Shown here: piece by piece, positions 44,636 through 53,138 of the stretch
Numbering within the stretch: position 1 is the stretch's first letter
How the letters are laid out: each line of letters opens with the position of its first letter
Assembly (NCBI RefSeq): GCF_934772795.1
Contig: NZ_CAKVMR010000006.1
Coordinates: 1 to 58,225, forward strand
From: an uncultured Holdemanella sp.
GTDB lineage: Bacteria > Bacillota_I > Bacilli_A > Erysipelotrichales > Erysipelotrichaceae
Direction of reading: 5' to 3'
DNA: 58,225 nucleotides
Notes under the pieces: model-generated
Told to the model about the DNA's origin: nothing
Databases searched by the model: none
What the model saw: the letters and a program-made list of their open reading frames with translations, nothing else
Translations under genes and position numbers: made by a program

Positions 44636-45346
44636 TTATCTCACTTTCTTTTTTGATTTCTTTCTTACCGGATATTTAGGCGCAGAAGATTTTAATTGCT
44701 GTTGCTTAATATCTTTTAGCTCCTGACGTACAGAAGGTCTATCCGTAATAGCTGTTGATTTTTTTCTTTCGACGGTTTTCTTCTTGTTTTCTTTCTTCAA
44801 TGTTTTTGAAGATGGCTCGAACGGAGTACCGTCCTTGCTTGTCCGAGCCTTGTTGGGGTTTGTTTTTTCATCCATCAATTTCGATAACAATGCGTCATGC
44901 TCTTCATCACTCATTGGCTTTATATCCTTTTGTGATAAGACAGATTCACGAATGGCTTTTGTATCAATAGTAGCCAAGTCAAATTTATCCACCATTCTAG
45001 AAATCTTCGATGCATCTTCTGCTTTGACCATAATATCTACAATTCCATCTGTATTGTTCTTTTCTTTTAATACAGAGTAGAGAACACCATAATGCTTTGC
45101 TTCTTCACAAAACTTTTTTAAATCTGAATGATGAATCGCAAATACCTTTAATTCCTTATTGGATTTTAAAAGGTTATCTAAGTTGGTTTTACCTTTGATT
45201 CTCTTATTATCGGTAATAATGGCATACAAAGTGACAGCTAAAGATTTGGCAGCTGTACCACCAGCTTTTAATCCAATTTCAGCAGCCACTTGAATACCTT
45301 CTAATGTCATCTTCATCATTTGATCTGCAGTATCGGCACTGTTCAT
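44636..45346 (-). CDS. PcfB family relaxosome accessory protein
   Basis: 236 residues (DUF3801/PcfB). The conserved N-terminal helical part includes MKMTLEGIQVAAEIGLKAGG and KSLAVTLYAII; the C-terminal third is a lysine-rich disordered tail. PcfB-like proteins link relaxase and coupling protein. The start overlaps the relaxase stop by 4 nt. Confidence 0.88.
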   Translation of the reverse strand: MNSADTADQMMKMTLEGIQVAAEIGLKAGGTAAKSLAVTLYAIITDNKRIKGKTNLDNLLKSNKELKVFAIHHSDLKKFCEEAKHYGVLYSVLKEKNNTDGIVDIMVKAEDASKISRMVDKFDLATIDTKAIRESVLSQKDIKPMSDEEHDALLSKLMDEKTNPNKARTSKDGTPFEPSSKTLKKENKKKTVERKKSTAITDRPSVRQELKDIKQQQLKSSAPKYPVRKKSKKKVR

Positions 45347-46683
45347 AAATTCAAGCTCCTTTCATATTCTTTTTGTGTTTGCATACGCTCTGTTTCTAAT
45401 GTATTTACCATTTTTAGTTTTTCTTCAATATCAGGTACTCTCTTTTCTATATCTTCGCATATGCGGATTTCCTTTTTCCCATGTGCAATTTTGGAAGTGA
45501 GCGTATCTCGATCCTGTTCTAATTGTTTTTTTAATTCTGAATCACGAGTTCGTTTGATTTTGTTGTAGATGGATCTTCTTTGATTCATCCAGTTTTCTAT
45601 TTGGTTGTTTAAATTCAATTTAAAAGCAAGCACATCTTCAATCGATTCAAGATTATGCTTGCCAACAAATGTATTTTCATCTGTGATTTTCTCCATATAA
45701 ATTAAATCCTTTCTAAGTGCTGGACTTGGATATTTTTGAGGTATTCCTTTAGGTCGTAAAATACCCAATTCAAAACAATATCGAATATACATCGCTTTGA
45801 TTCCTTTTAATTTTCTATGATTGCCTTGATATTCTTTACAAGGTATAACATCTTTAACAGATGACTGCATGGGAAACAAGAAGTTACTGTTAATCCGTTC
45901 CATCAAATGTTCTTCATCATAGCGATTATCACGAGTCAGTTTATAAAAGCGAAATGTTCTTTTAGATTGTGGATGTTTTAAAGCCCAATGTTTACCATTC
46001 AAATTTACAACATATCCAATTTCTTCAAGACTAGATTGAAACTGTTCAGGTGTTCTTGCATACAATAAAACAGAATCCACGTCATAGCGAATCAATTTCC
46101 GTAAATAGATAGAATCATTCTTTTCTGCTTTCCATTCTCCATAATTCATCGCTTTGCCTTCCGGTTTTGTGATGACAGTTAAACCATGCTCTTTACAGAT
46201 CGCATCATTTAATTCACGGAAGTGATCGATATCAGCTTTCTTATTGTCATACTTTTTACCATCTACCCAGGAAACGGAGTTTACCACGAAATGATTGTGT
46301 AGATGGTCTTTATCCAAATGAGTAGAAACAACCACTTCAAATCGATTGCCCCACATTTGTTTAGCAAGCTGAACACCTAATGCATGGCATTGTTCTGGTG
46401 TCACTTCACCTGGCTTAAAAGATTGCACCGCATGAAAGGCAAGGCGACCATCCATCTTGTTGTAAGAAAGCTTTGTATTCATCATCTGTTTTAAGGCCGT
46501 ACGAGGTTCACAATTGATTCCGGTAATAAACTCTTTTTCGTTTGTTTTATAGCCTTGGGTAGTGTAAGTTAAAACTTCTTTTAAACCATCACTCATATCT
46601 TCTTTTGTTTTATCTGGATTTTTAATATAGTTTAGGACACGATTTAAATCATCTTTTACTGCCCATATTTTGGTAATTGCCAT
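45343..46683 (-). CDS. Relaxase (MobA/VirD2 type)
   Basis: 446 residues. The N-terminal relaxase domain has the three-His motif HLDKDHLHNHFVVNSV (near 121-136), and a Tyr-containing first motif (VLNYIKNPDKT). The C-terminal half is a coiled-coil. It nicks oriT and pilots the strand into the recipient. It overlaps mobC by 28 nt. Confidence 0.9.
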   Translation of the reverse strand: MAITKIWAVKDDLNRVLNYIKNPDKTKEDMSDGLKEVLTYTTQGYKTNEKEFITGINCEPRTALKQMMNTKLSYNKMDGRLAFHAVQSFKPGEVTPEQCHALGVQLAKQMWGNRFEVVVSTHLDKDHLHNHFVVNSVSWVDGKKYDNKKADIDHFRELNDAICKEHGLTVITKPEGKAMNYGEWKAEKNDSIYLRKLIRYDVDSVLLYARTPEQFQSSLEEIGYVVNLNGKHWALKHPQSKRTFRFYKLTRDNRYDEEHLMERINSNFLFPMQSSVKDVIPCKEYQGNHRKLKGIKAMYIRYCFELGILRPKGIPQKYPSPALRKDLIYMEKITDENTFVGKHNLESIEDVLAFKLNLNNQIENWMNQRRSIYNKIKRTRDSELKKQLEQDRDTLTSKIAHGKKEIRICEDIEKRVPDIEEKLKMVNTLETERMQTQKEYERSLNL

Positions 46684-47021
46684 ACTTCCTCCATATTGAT
46701 TGGTTGTCGAATCAAAATCATAATCTCATTGATTTGATCTTGCAGCTTTTCATAGTTTTCCATGTAAAAGGATTTATCCATTGCATTTTGTGTATAAACA
46801 GATATCGCGATTTGATTCATGTTTTCAGCAATCTCTCTTAAAATTTCGATTACTTCGATGAATTCTTTAGTAGGCGCAGGTCTAGGTAACAAACCGTTTA
46901 TACACATTCGAAGGTAAGATTCTCGTGATAGATTTGATTCTTTAACCAGATTGTTAAGATGATCCAAGTCATTATTCGTTAATCTGACTTTGATTTCTTT
47001 TTTCTTCGATTTTGTTTTCAT
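46656..47021 (-). CDS. mobC: MobC-like relaxosome protein
   Basis: 121 residues from ATG 47021; a longer frame lacks a ribosome binding site. Ribbon-helix-helix at the N-terminus (EIKVRLTNNDLDHLNNLVKESN) and the conserved SRESYLRMCINGLLPRPAP segment. It lies directly upstream of the relaxase and next to the oriT-like hairpins. Confidence 0.85.
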   Translation of the reverse strand: MKTKSKKKEIKVRLTNNDLDHLNNLVKESNLSRESYLRMCINGLLPRPAPTKEFIEVIEILREIAENMNQIAISVYTQNAMDKSFYMENYEKLQDQINEIMILIRQPINMEEVWQLPKYGQ

Positions 47022-47121
47022 TGTAGAAAGCACCCTGAACAAATAAAACTGTACCCATTCCAATCATTCCACCACCAAGGAAACTGATAAAACATAGTGT
47101 TATACTATTAAACATTTTCAT
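46972..47121 (-). CDS. DUF3789-like small membrane protein
   Basis: 49 residues from ATG 47121 with GGAGG seven bases upstream. One glycine-rich membrane helix (LCFISFLGGGMIGMGTVLFV) and a charged tail resemble DUF3789 proteins found in this position of Tn1549-type elements. It overlaps the 5' end of mobC by 50 nt in another frame. Confidence 0.65.
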   Translation of the reverse strand: MKMFNSITLCFISFLGGGMIGMGTVLFVQGAFYNENKIEEKRNQSQINE

Positions 47122-47139
47122 GTACCTCCAATTTTAAAA

Positions 47140-47214
47140 GAGCTATCAACAAATTGTGATAGCTCAGGGTCTTAGGGATATTCCCTAAATACTTGTCTTT
47201 TGTCCCCAAAAGAC
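47140..47214. other. oriT-like region: three hairpins upstream of mobC/relaxase
   Basis: From right to left: GTCTTTTG/CAAAAGAC (47195-47214, 4-nt loop), TTAGGGA/TCCCTAA (47172-47188, 3-nt loop), and GAGCTATCA/TGATAGCTC (47140-47165). Inverted repeats at this place, next to mobC and the relaxase, are the hallmark of a transfer origin. The nic site cannot be identified by eye. The third hairpin may also act as a terminator. Confidence 0.6.
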
Positions 47215-47237
47215 GTTGCTTGTTACAACTGTAGACA

Positions 47238-47447
47238 TTAATTGGCTACAGTCTTTTTCTTGTCCGAAATCAAATCTGCAAGATCTTGATCCATTTTTTC
47301 TAGCATTTCCTTTTTCTGATTCAACAATTTCAAATTTGCATTTAGAACATTATTTTCATCCGAAAGTGTTTTGATGCGTTCTTCATTTTTGATTTTCTTC
47401 TTTTCAATTGTGGCAATTCTTTTAACGATATCTTCATACTTTATCAT
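47238..47447 (-). CDS. Small coiled-coil protein
   Basis: A 69-residue, almost entirely helical protein with heptad-like repeats (IATIEKKKIKNEERIKTL, then LLNQKKEMLEKMDQDL). Probably a structural or regulatory partner in the ICE operon. No family recognised. Confidence 0.6.
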   Translation of the reverse strand: MIKYEDIVKRIATIEKKKIKNEERIKTLSDENNVLNANLKLLNQKKEMLEKMDQDLADLISDKKKTVAN

Positions 47448-47464
47448 TTTGAAATCTCCAATTT

Positions 47465-48163
47465 CTAATGTAGTAATTGCGAATATTTATGTTTGTTGAT
47501 TCGCTTTTCATAATCATCTGCTTTTTCTAAAATGTGTTCATCTTTATCATAATGATACAAATGATCAGATAGCTTTTTATCAGGATCTACCAATGTTGAT
47601 TTATTAACAGAAAGAAGCATTTCTTTAACATGTTCAATATTCAAAGAAGGGGAATCACATAATGCAATACACTCATCTGTTGATGATGGAATGATATATA
47701 AGTCATGTTCTAATTTTTCAGCCAAATCATTTAAAATTCCAGCATAGAACATTGTGGCTGCACCATCTGTTTTATGTTCATTTGTCAGAACAACAAGTTG
47801 ATGTTCTTTTTCTTCCAAGGCTATGTCTTTTGGAATTCCTATCAACATGGTTTCTAATGGAAGTATTTCTGGTTTCATCATATTTGGCGATGAAATCAAT
47901 GCATCGTTATGAAGTTTGTTTACATCAATTCCGTACTGATCCATGAGTTGATTTGTAACTCTAGCCGAACAAAAACGGTCATTTGTTGTTTGTATCATAA
48001 TCTTATAAACAATCGCAAGATCTCCAATAATAGTATGAGGCATAGTGGCTAAATCATTTTTATGTTCTTCTGCATTAATGACTGTCATAAATAAATAATC
48101 TTTAACGGCATTATAATCAAGCAGAGCATTTACATCCTCTAAAACTTTGTCGTTGTGTACCAT
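47465..48163 (-). CDS. DUF5688-like protein
   Basis: A 232-residue soluble protein that resembles DUF5688, a family specific to Gram-positive conjugative elements. The conserved part includes ATMPHTIIGDLAIVYKIMI and TMFYAGILNDLAEKL. Function unknown. Confidence 0.7.
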   Translation of the reverse strand: MVHNDKVLEDVNALLDYNAVKDYLFMTVINAEEHKNDLATMPHTIIGDLAIVYKIMIQTTNDRFCSARVTNQLMDQYGIDVNKLHNDALISSPNMMKPEILPLETMLIGIPKDIALEEKEHQLVVLTNEHKTDGAATMFYAGILNDLAEKLEHDLYIIPSSTDECIALCDSPSLNIEHVKEMLLSVNKSTLVDPDKKLSDHLYHYDKDEHILEKADDYEKRINKHKYSQLLH

Positions 48164-48255
48164 TTTCCACTAACCTCCATCTTCAAATTCTTAAAATAAA
48201 AAGCCAATCTTTCAAGATTAGCCGTACTGAATTCAATTGTTTCTACATTATTCAT
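48139..48255 (-). CDS. Possible 38-residue coupled mini-gene
   Basis: ATG 48255 overlaps the end of the preceding gene and has GGAGG close by. The peptide MNNVETIEFSTANLERLAFY continues 18 residues and overlaps the next gene's start by 25 nt. Plausible but short; no homologue recognised. Confidence 0.4.
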   Translation of the reverse strand: MNNVETIEFSTANLERLAFYFKNLKMEVSGKWYTTTKF

Positions 48256-48577
48256 TTTCTAAGTCCTCCATTTCTACATACAATCCATAGAATGGATCAT
48301 CTGTATCTAATTCATATACTTCATTTTCATAGCTATCAATCGCAAAAATCATATATTCAACAATATCGTTATACATATTTTGTTTTGCTTCTTCTAATGC
48401 ATGGATTCCTTCTTCAAAGGAAATTGTTTCTAAAGTATTTGTAGAAGTTTCCTTTGCGTATGTGTAATTTGTAATGGTATCTTCTACAGATTCCAACATG
48501 AGTAATTGTGCCTGTACGATTTGTTTATCTTCCAAGTGAAGATTGGCATAATTGTAAATTCTAGTGTTGTAAGTCAT
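48248..48577 (-). CDS. Small acidic ICE protein
   Basis: 109 residues from ATG 48577, chosen for its AAAGGAGG site. Helical, acidic C-terminus. No family recognised; operon position only. Confidence 0.6.
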   Translation of the reverse strand: MTYNTRIYNYANLHLEDKQIVQAQLLMLESVEDTITNYTYAKETSTNTLETISFEEGIHALEEAKQNMYNDIVEYMIFAIDSYENEVYELDTDDPFYGLYVEMEDLENE

Positions 48578-49109
48578 TGCTTTTTCCTCCTTTTGCCTTT
48601 GGTTTTTCCATATCCATTTCATCTAATTCAATAGAATAAACTCGTTCATTTTGTTGTTCACCAAAAAGTTGAGCCATCAATTCTGAATCGTTCTTTGTGG
48701 ATTCATAGGCATTCAAATATTCATTATCCACAAGATGAAATTTCTTCTTTTGCGTTTTTTCATTTTCTACAAGTTCTGTAGCTGTAATCTTTAATGCAGC
48801 TTCTTCATTAAGTTCCAAGCTATCCGGTGTTTTATTCAAATCCATCAGCAACAATGTTTCATTGAACAGAATTGGTTCTTCATCCTTTAAAGCTTTCATT
48901 TGTTTAAACATGATATTTAAGAACTGCTTCTTTACCTGATCATTAACCAATACTTCTACAGGCTGATCTAGAATATCTTTATAATGCTTTGACGGTACTA
49001 TGGTTGGTTGTTTTGTGTCTGGATTGATATATGCATAAGTCATACGACTAATATTTTCACAGACTTCTTTGATTTTCATTTTTTGAAATAAATCAAATTG
49101 TTTATTCAA
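48561..49109 (-). CDS. Hypothetical ICE protein
   Basis: 182 residues, mostly helical, with a basic C-terminal tail (KPKAKGGKSN). First gene after a terminator in this part of the operon. No family recognised. Confidence 0.6.
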   Translation of the reverse strand: MNKQFDLFQKMKIKEVCENISRMTYAYINPDTKQPTIVPSKHYKDILDQPVEVLVNDQVKKQFLNIMFKQMKALKDEEPILFNETLLLMDLNKTPDSLELNEEAALKITATELVENEKTQKKKFHLVDNEYLNAYESTKNDSELMAQLFGEQQNERVYSIELDEMDMEKPKAKGGKSNDLQH

Positions 49110-49144
49110 AATACGTCACCTCTACTTTCTTAAATTTGAACAAC

Positions 49145-49173
49145 AAAAAAGAGAAAGTATTTGTTACTTTCTC
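49145..49173 (-). terminator. Terminator downstream of the ToxN-like gene
   Basis: GAGAAAGTA / TACTTTCTC with a 5-nt loop and, on the minus strand, T6. Confidence 0.75.
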
Positions 49174-49214
49174 TAAAATAGATATTTGATAATTATCAAA
49201 AATTTATAGTTTTT

Positions 49215-49685
49215 TTATTTACTCTGTTTTAGTTTTTCTAATATTGTTATCACATCTGGCTGCGTAGGAGTGAATTTAATTCCTCTTTTCAGCATACTCA
49301 TTACCTTTTTTGCTTTTTGCTCAATTTCTTTGGCAACATGATTACTTGTTAATAGTAATTGATTTCCGGAGATTGTGTATTCTCGCTCAATATATTCATC
49401 TGTTATTGGAAACATATCTTGTATGAGAAATGCACTTTCACGACTATCATCTAGTTTAACAATATGGATGATATCACATGGCTTTCCTGCTTGTTCTTTT
49501 TTTTGCATGATACGCCTGTATTTTTCAATACGGCTAGATAAAGGAATCATCCAATATATTCCAGTTGTTGAATCTTCAAAACAATAATAATGTGGTCTAT
49601 TTCCTGATTTATTTCCTTTGAGATACGGATCGTTCATATCTTCAAAAAATTGATCTTTGATAATATAAAAACCTGTTTTTTTCAT
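49215..49685 (-). CDS. Type III toxin-antitoxin toxin, ToxN/CptN/AbiQ-like
   Basis: A 156-residue endoribonuclease of the ToxN/AbiQ family: GFYIIKDQFFEDM, NRPHYYCFEDSTTGIYWMIPLSSRIEKY, and DIIHIVKLD are characteristic. These toxins have a MazF-like fold and cut their own antitoxin RNA repeats. GAGGA precedes the ATG. Directly upstream lie a terminator and two 45-nt repeats, which gives the full type III layout. Confidence 0.88.
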   Translation of the reverse strand: MKKTGFYIIKDQFFEDMNDPYLKGNKSGNRPHYYCFEDSTTGIYWMIPLSSRIEKYRRIMQKKEQAGKPCDIIHIVKLDDSRESAFLIQDMFPITDEYIEREYTISGNQLLLTSNHVAKEIEQKAKKVMSMLKRGIKFTPTQPDVITILEKLKQSK

Positions 49686-49742
49686 CTTTGTATCCTCATT
49701 ATCTTCAAAAAGTAATAAATGTTTTGAAGATATTCTGTAACG

Positions 49743-49771
49743 AAAAATCCTTCACCTAATGGCGAAGGATT
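49743..49771 (-). terminator. Terminator between type III antitoxin RNA and toxin gene
   Basis: AATCCTTC / GAAGGATT with a 10-nt loop; on the minus strand T5 follows. In type III systems this terminator sets the antitoxin:toxin ratio. Confidence 0.8.
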
Positions 49772-49774
49772 TTA

Positions 49775-49864
49775 CTTTCAACCCAACCATTTATATTCCG
49801 CATATTGGTCAGCGGTAAACTTTCAACCCAACCATTTATACCCCGCATATTGGTCAGCGGCAAA
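49775..49864 (-). ncRNA. Type III antitoxin RNA repeats (ToxI/CptI-like)
   Basis: Two 45-nt direct repeats (49775-49819 and 49820-49864) differ at only a few bases (TT/CC and T/C changes). A partial third unit (CTTTCA) begins at 49865. On the minus strand each unit has CCGCTGACC and GGTTGGG segments able to pair as in pseudoknotted antitoxin RNAs. The repeats lie between a strong promoter and a terminator, just upstream of the toxin gene. Confidence 0.85.
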
Positions 49865-49916
49865 CTTTCATACTAACTAACTAATTAGCTAGTAATGTAC
49901 TTCTTTTTACAACTCT

Positions 49917-49945
49917 ATTTTAGCAAGCGTACAAGTGATTGTCAA
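49917..49945 (-). promoter_or_regulatory. Promoter of the type III toxin-antitoxin locus
   Basis: TTGACA (49945-49940) and TAAAAT (49922-49917) at 17 nt spacing on the minus strand. Confidence 0.8.
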
Positions 49946-49958
49946 TTTGAATGTTTAT

Positions 49959-50882
49959 TCATATTTTTATGCTTACTAATTCCTCATTTACATCTTTAAA
50001 GTTCACAGGATGATTATCAAAACATTGATAGTTACATCTCGCAATCATCATGATTTTTTGTGTTGCACCTCTACCTACTTCATCATTATCCAAATGGAAA
50101 ACAATAATTTGAATATTGGGATTTCTTTCTAAAAAGGCATTTAATGCAATCGGCATATCAGCTTCATTTTTTGCTGCTATCTTATCACTGGCTCCGGCAA
50201 GAGACAGATAATTAAATTCGGTATAATCTATTTCATCCATTTTTAAAAGTGTCATGTAGGACAATAAATCAATAGCTGCTTCAAATACATGCAGTTCATT
50301 ACTATTTGTATTTGTGTAATTGAAACTAAACGCTTTATTGCTTCCGGCATGATCTAATTTAAAATTCTTAAAGATGCTTCGCTTAAACGCATACGCTGGT
50401 TTATCTTTATCATATCCAACAAACACTGCATTCTTGAAGTTAGCAGATTGATAAATCATTCCTTTGGATATGAAATCATCCACAATTCCTTTATCGATTT
50501 TTCGTACTTCACATAAATAACTAATGACTAAATCATTGTTTTTATCTTTAATAGGTAATTCAAATGATTTTATAGGTTTTGGATGATAATAAGTAGTAAC
50601 TGGTGCACTAACATTCATTAATTCGGATAGATAGTTACACGCATCTTTAAATTCATAACCTTCCACAATAATCAAATAATCAAGTGCAGATGTTCCACCT
50701 TTGCCTTGTGACCACCAATACCATTTTCCATTTGAAAAATGCAAGGAATCATGATCTCGATGATAATAATCTGTTCTCCCATTTTTTACTAACAGGTCTG
50801 GAGCATAGTTTCTTAAATAATCAAAAGCAGATAAGGTTCTTACTTTTTCTAAAACGTCTTTTCGTATAAATCGTTGACTCAT
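49959..50882 (-). CDS. DUF3991/Toprim primase-like protein
   Basis: 307 residues. An N-terminal zinc-binding-like/DUF3991 domain (DYYHRDHDSLHFSNGKWYWWSQ) and a C-terminal Toprim domain with FEAAID and FHLDNDEVG acidic motifs. Such proteins are putative primases of conjugative elements. It overlaps the ArdC-like gene by 4 nt. Confidence 0.85.
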   Translation of the reverse strand: MSQRFIRKDVLEKVRTLSAFDYLRNYAPDLLVKNGRTDYYHRDHDSLHFSNGKWYWWSQGKGGTSALDYLIIVEGYEFKDACNYLSELMNVSAPVTTYYHPKPIKSFELPIKDKNNDLVISYLCEVRKIDKGIVDDFISKGMIYQSANFKNAVFVGYDKDKPAYAFKRSIFKNFKLDHAGSNKAFSFNYTNTNSNELHVFEAAIDLLSYMTLLKMDEIDYTEFNYLSLAGASDKIAAKNEADMPIALNAFLERNPNIQIIVFHLDNDEVGRGATQKIMMIARCNYQCFDNHPVNFKDVNEELVSIKI

Positions 50883-52558
50883 CTTTCCAACTCCTTGCTT
50901 TTTGGTGCCATTTTTGCAATTCCATGTTCTTTACAAAACTTACGTACACCACTTGGATTTTCTTTTGTGGATAATTCGAATTCATCTGTATAAACAGTTT
51001 CGACTTTGTATTTTTGTTCCTGGATATTGTGAATCCACTGATTTATAAATCGATTGAGTTCATTAGCACGAAATGGATCACCATCCACTCGTTCATAAAA
51101 TTGAAGATTATCCTGCTGATAAGACTGTGGATAGAGCAGTCTGTTATCTTTATCCACTGTAAATTCAATATCTGGATCAGCCATTAGATCACCATTCAAT
51201 TCATAGTTATGAGCCATGACTAAACGATTATCTTCAATGATTTCAACATTCAGATCCATAAATCCAGGTGTTGTATATTTGATATAGTAAGCATCACTAG
51301 TAAGTAGTGGTTGCGCAATCTGTTCAAATAACTCATAGTTTCTATGTTCAATGGAATTTTCAATAAACCAGTTCTTACTTAAATCAAAATTGGGATTTGT
51401 GAATGCTTCAAAGCATACTGTCCGAAGGGTTTGATAATAGTCGTGATTGTTTCCAAACAAAAAAGCCTGATCAGAATATGCAGGCTTACTGTTAATCACG
51501 TCATAGATTTGTTGATCCACCATTTCATGAATATCCGAAGTGGATACATTTGGATCATCTAGTGCTTCTTTATATTGTTCCATCAAAGAAGAAACCTGAA
51601 TCACAATATCATGATTCATATGTTCCATTTCTAATGGCGTTATATACTTATTTTTGATTTCTATCATATGCAGTTTCTCCTTAAATACAGGTTCTAGTTG
51701 TTCAATCATTTCATGAGCTGTACTTTGAATATTAACTAAGATAGATTTCAATTCATCAAAATCTTTATCAGCATAGCTAGCAATATAACCAAATGAATAT
51801 TCAGAAGTATCTAGTCCAAAATGATCACATAATACAAAAGCCAACGATTCGGCTTCAATTTCTCGTTGGCTTTGATCTTTATTGGTTTGTTTATGGAGTA
51901 TGCTATGAGCATATTCATGAATTAATGTTTTTGCGATTTGTAAGTCTTCTAAATCTTTGTTGATTACAATCTTATCTTCTTTAGGAGAATAGTATCCCTT
52001 AGCTCCTGTCATAAGATTCAGATCTTCGGTTTCTGTTTTAAATTCAATGGGATTTTTACAGATGGATTGTACTGATTGAATAATTGCCTTAGCTTCATTA
52101 TTAGATCCGGTTAAATCATGAATCAAAGAGGGAAGAGGATCACCTGAAGTTTGCGATATATCAAATACAGTTGTTGTTTTAAATCGAGTAACATTGACTT
52201 GTCGTTGTTCTTGTACTGGTAAACCAGTTTCATCTAATTCAACATTTCCATTTTCATCCACTTTATTCATCAATCGATCTTCTTTGTACGTAACAGGAGC
52301 AAGAATTATTAATCCTTTTTCGCCTTTATCCACATGGCGATTAAAGTTTGTTTGCCAGGCTCGATATCCAGCAACTAAACTTGCATCCGGTTTTTGTGCC
52401 AGTATCAATAAAGTGTTATTCAATGAATAATTGTGGAATTTGCTGCAACAAGATAAATATTGTTTAAAAGAATCAGAAGAATAAACATCTTTTACACCTT
52501 GTTCAATCATTTCAAAGGCTTGTTTGGTTTTCTCATCCGAAGATTTATAATTAGCCAT
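50879..52558 (-). CDS. ArdC-like antirestriction protein with zinc-peptidase motif
   Basis: 559 residues. The N-terminal ArdC-like ssDNA-binding domain (FHNYSLNNTLLIL, VAGYRAWQTNF) is followed by a zincin motif HEYAHSIL (near 212) with a downstream Glu-rich EIEAESLAFVL. The C-terminal half is element-specific. In conjugative elements ArdC proteins protect incoming single-stranded DNA. That fits an element that must enter hosts with restriction systems. Confidence 0.85.
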   Translation of the reverse strand: MANYKSSDEKTKQAFEMIEQGVKDVYSSDSFKQYLSCCSKFHNYSLNNTLLILAQKPDASLVAGYRAWQTNFNRHVDKGEKGLIILAPVTYKEDRLMNKVDENGNVELDETGLPVQEQRQVNVTRFKTTTVFDISQTSGDPLPSLIHDLTGSNNEAKAIIQSVQSICKNPIEFKTETEDLNLMTGAKGYYSPKEDKIVINKDLEDLQIAKTLIHEYAHSILHKQTNKDQSQREIEAESLAFVLCDHFGLDTSEYSFGYIASYADKDFDELKSILVNIQSTAHEMIEQLEPVFKEKLHMIEIKNKYITPLEMEHMNHDIVIQVSSLMEQYKEALDDPNVSTSDIHEMVDQQIYDVINSKPAYSDQAFLFGNNHDYYQTLRTVCFEAFTNPNFDLSKNWFIENSIEHRNYELFEQIAQPLLTSDAYYIKYTTPGFMDLNVEIIEDNRLVMAHNYELNGDLMADPDIEFTVDKDNRLLYPQSYQQDNLQFYERVDGDPFRANELNRFINQWIHNIQEQKYKVETVYTDEFELSTKENPSGVRKFCKEHGIAKMAPKSKELER

Positions 52559-52592
52559 CTTTTCACCGTCCTTTCTAAAATAGGGTAAAAGA

Positions 52593-52616
52593 AAAGCACT
52601 ACCGAAGTAATGCTTT
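52593..52616 (-). terminator. Terminator-like hairpin
   Basis: On the minus strand AAAGCATTAC and GTAGTGCTTT pair (with G-U) around TTCG, and TCTTTT follows. It lies between the HEPN-motif gene and the ArdC-like gene. Confidence 0.6.
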
Positions 52617-52645
52617 CATATGGTATCTCAACATGAATTTATTCA

Positions 52646-53077
52646 TTAATATCCACGATATTTATAAAGCATATCACTGAGCTCTTCATTTTTCTTTATA
52701 AAATCCAACAAATATTCTTTGGTTATTTCAAATTGAATATTTCCATCTTTTTTCCGAGTTTTTGTCGCAAGTATTTGCTCTCCTTGTTTTGATGTAATTC
52801 TAAATCCATGAATTATTCTATTTCTCATCTCAACTATTTCAGAAAATAATATTTCAATATCCTTATTTCCTGTATTTCTAGAAATTGTATCTGCTACAGA
52901 TTTTTTAAGTTTTCCAGATTCCAAATCAATAAGATTGTACCAATCATATGCATTGCTTGTATGAATAATATTTTCTATAATAAATCCATTATTTGAACTA
53001 AAGACACACAGAGCACTACCCAACAATTCACGATATTCTTTTGAGGGTAATGATTGTCTTGTGTAAGGTTCGTACAT
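52646..53077 (-). CDS. Small HEPN-motif protein
   Basis: A 143-residue helical protein with MRNRIIHGF near residue 90. The R-N-x-x-x-H pattern is the catalytic motif of HEPN ribonucleases, as in HepT. AGGAGG precedes the ATG. No MNT-type partner is adjacent, so it is an unpaired HEPN or a regulator. Function is inferred from one motif. Confidence 0.55.
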   Translation of the reverse strand: MYEPYTRQSLPSKEYRELLGSALCVFSSNNGFIIENIIHTSNAYDWYNLIDLESGKLKKSVADTISRNTGNKDIEILFSEIVEMRNRIIHGFRITSKQGEQILATKTRKKDGNIQFEITKEYLLDFIKKNEELSDMLYKYRGY

Positions 53078-53138
53078 TTTTATGCCTCCTCGTTTTGTAA
53101 TCTATCTAATCCAACAATAGCATAGAACCATTAACATT

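Noticed and set aside
49775..49864. Direct repeats that might be read as a small CRISPR array
   Set aside because: The repeats are contiguous with no spacers, lack cas genes, and sit between a promoter/terminator and a ToxN-like gene, so they are type III antitoxin units.
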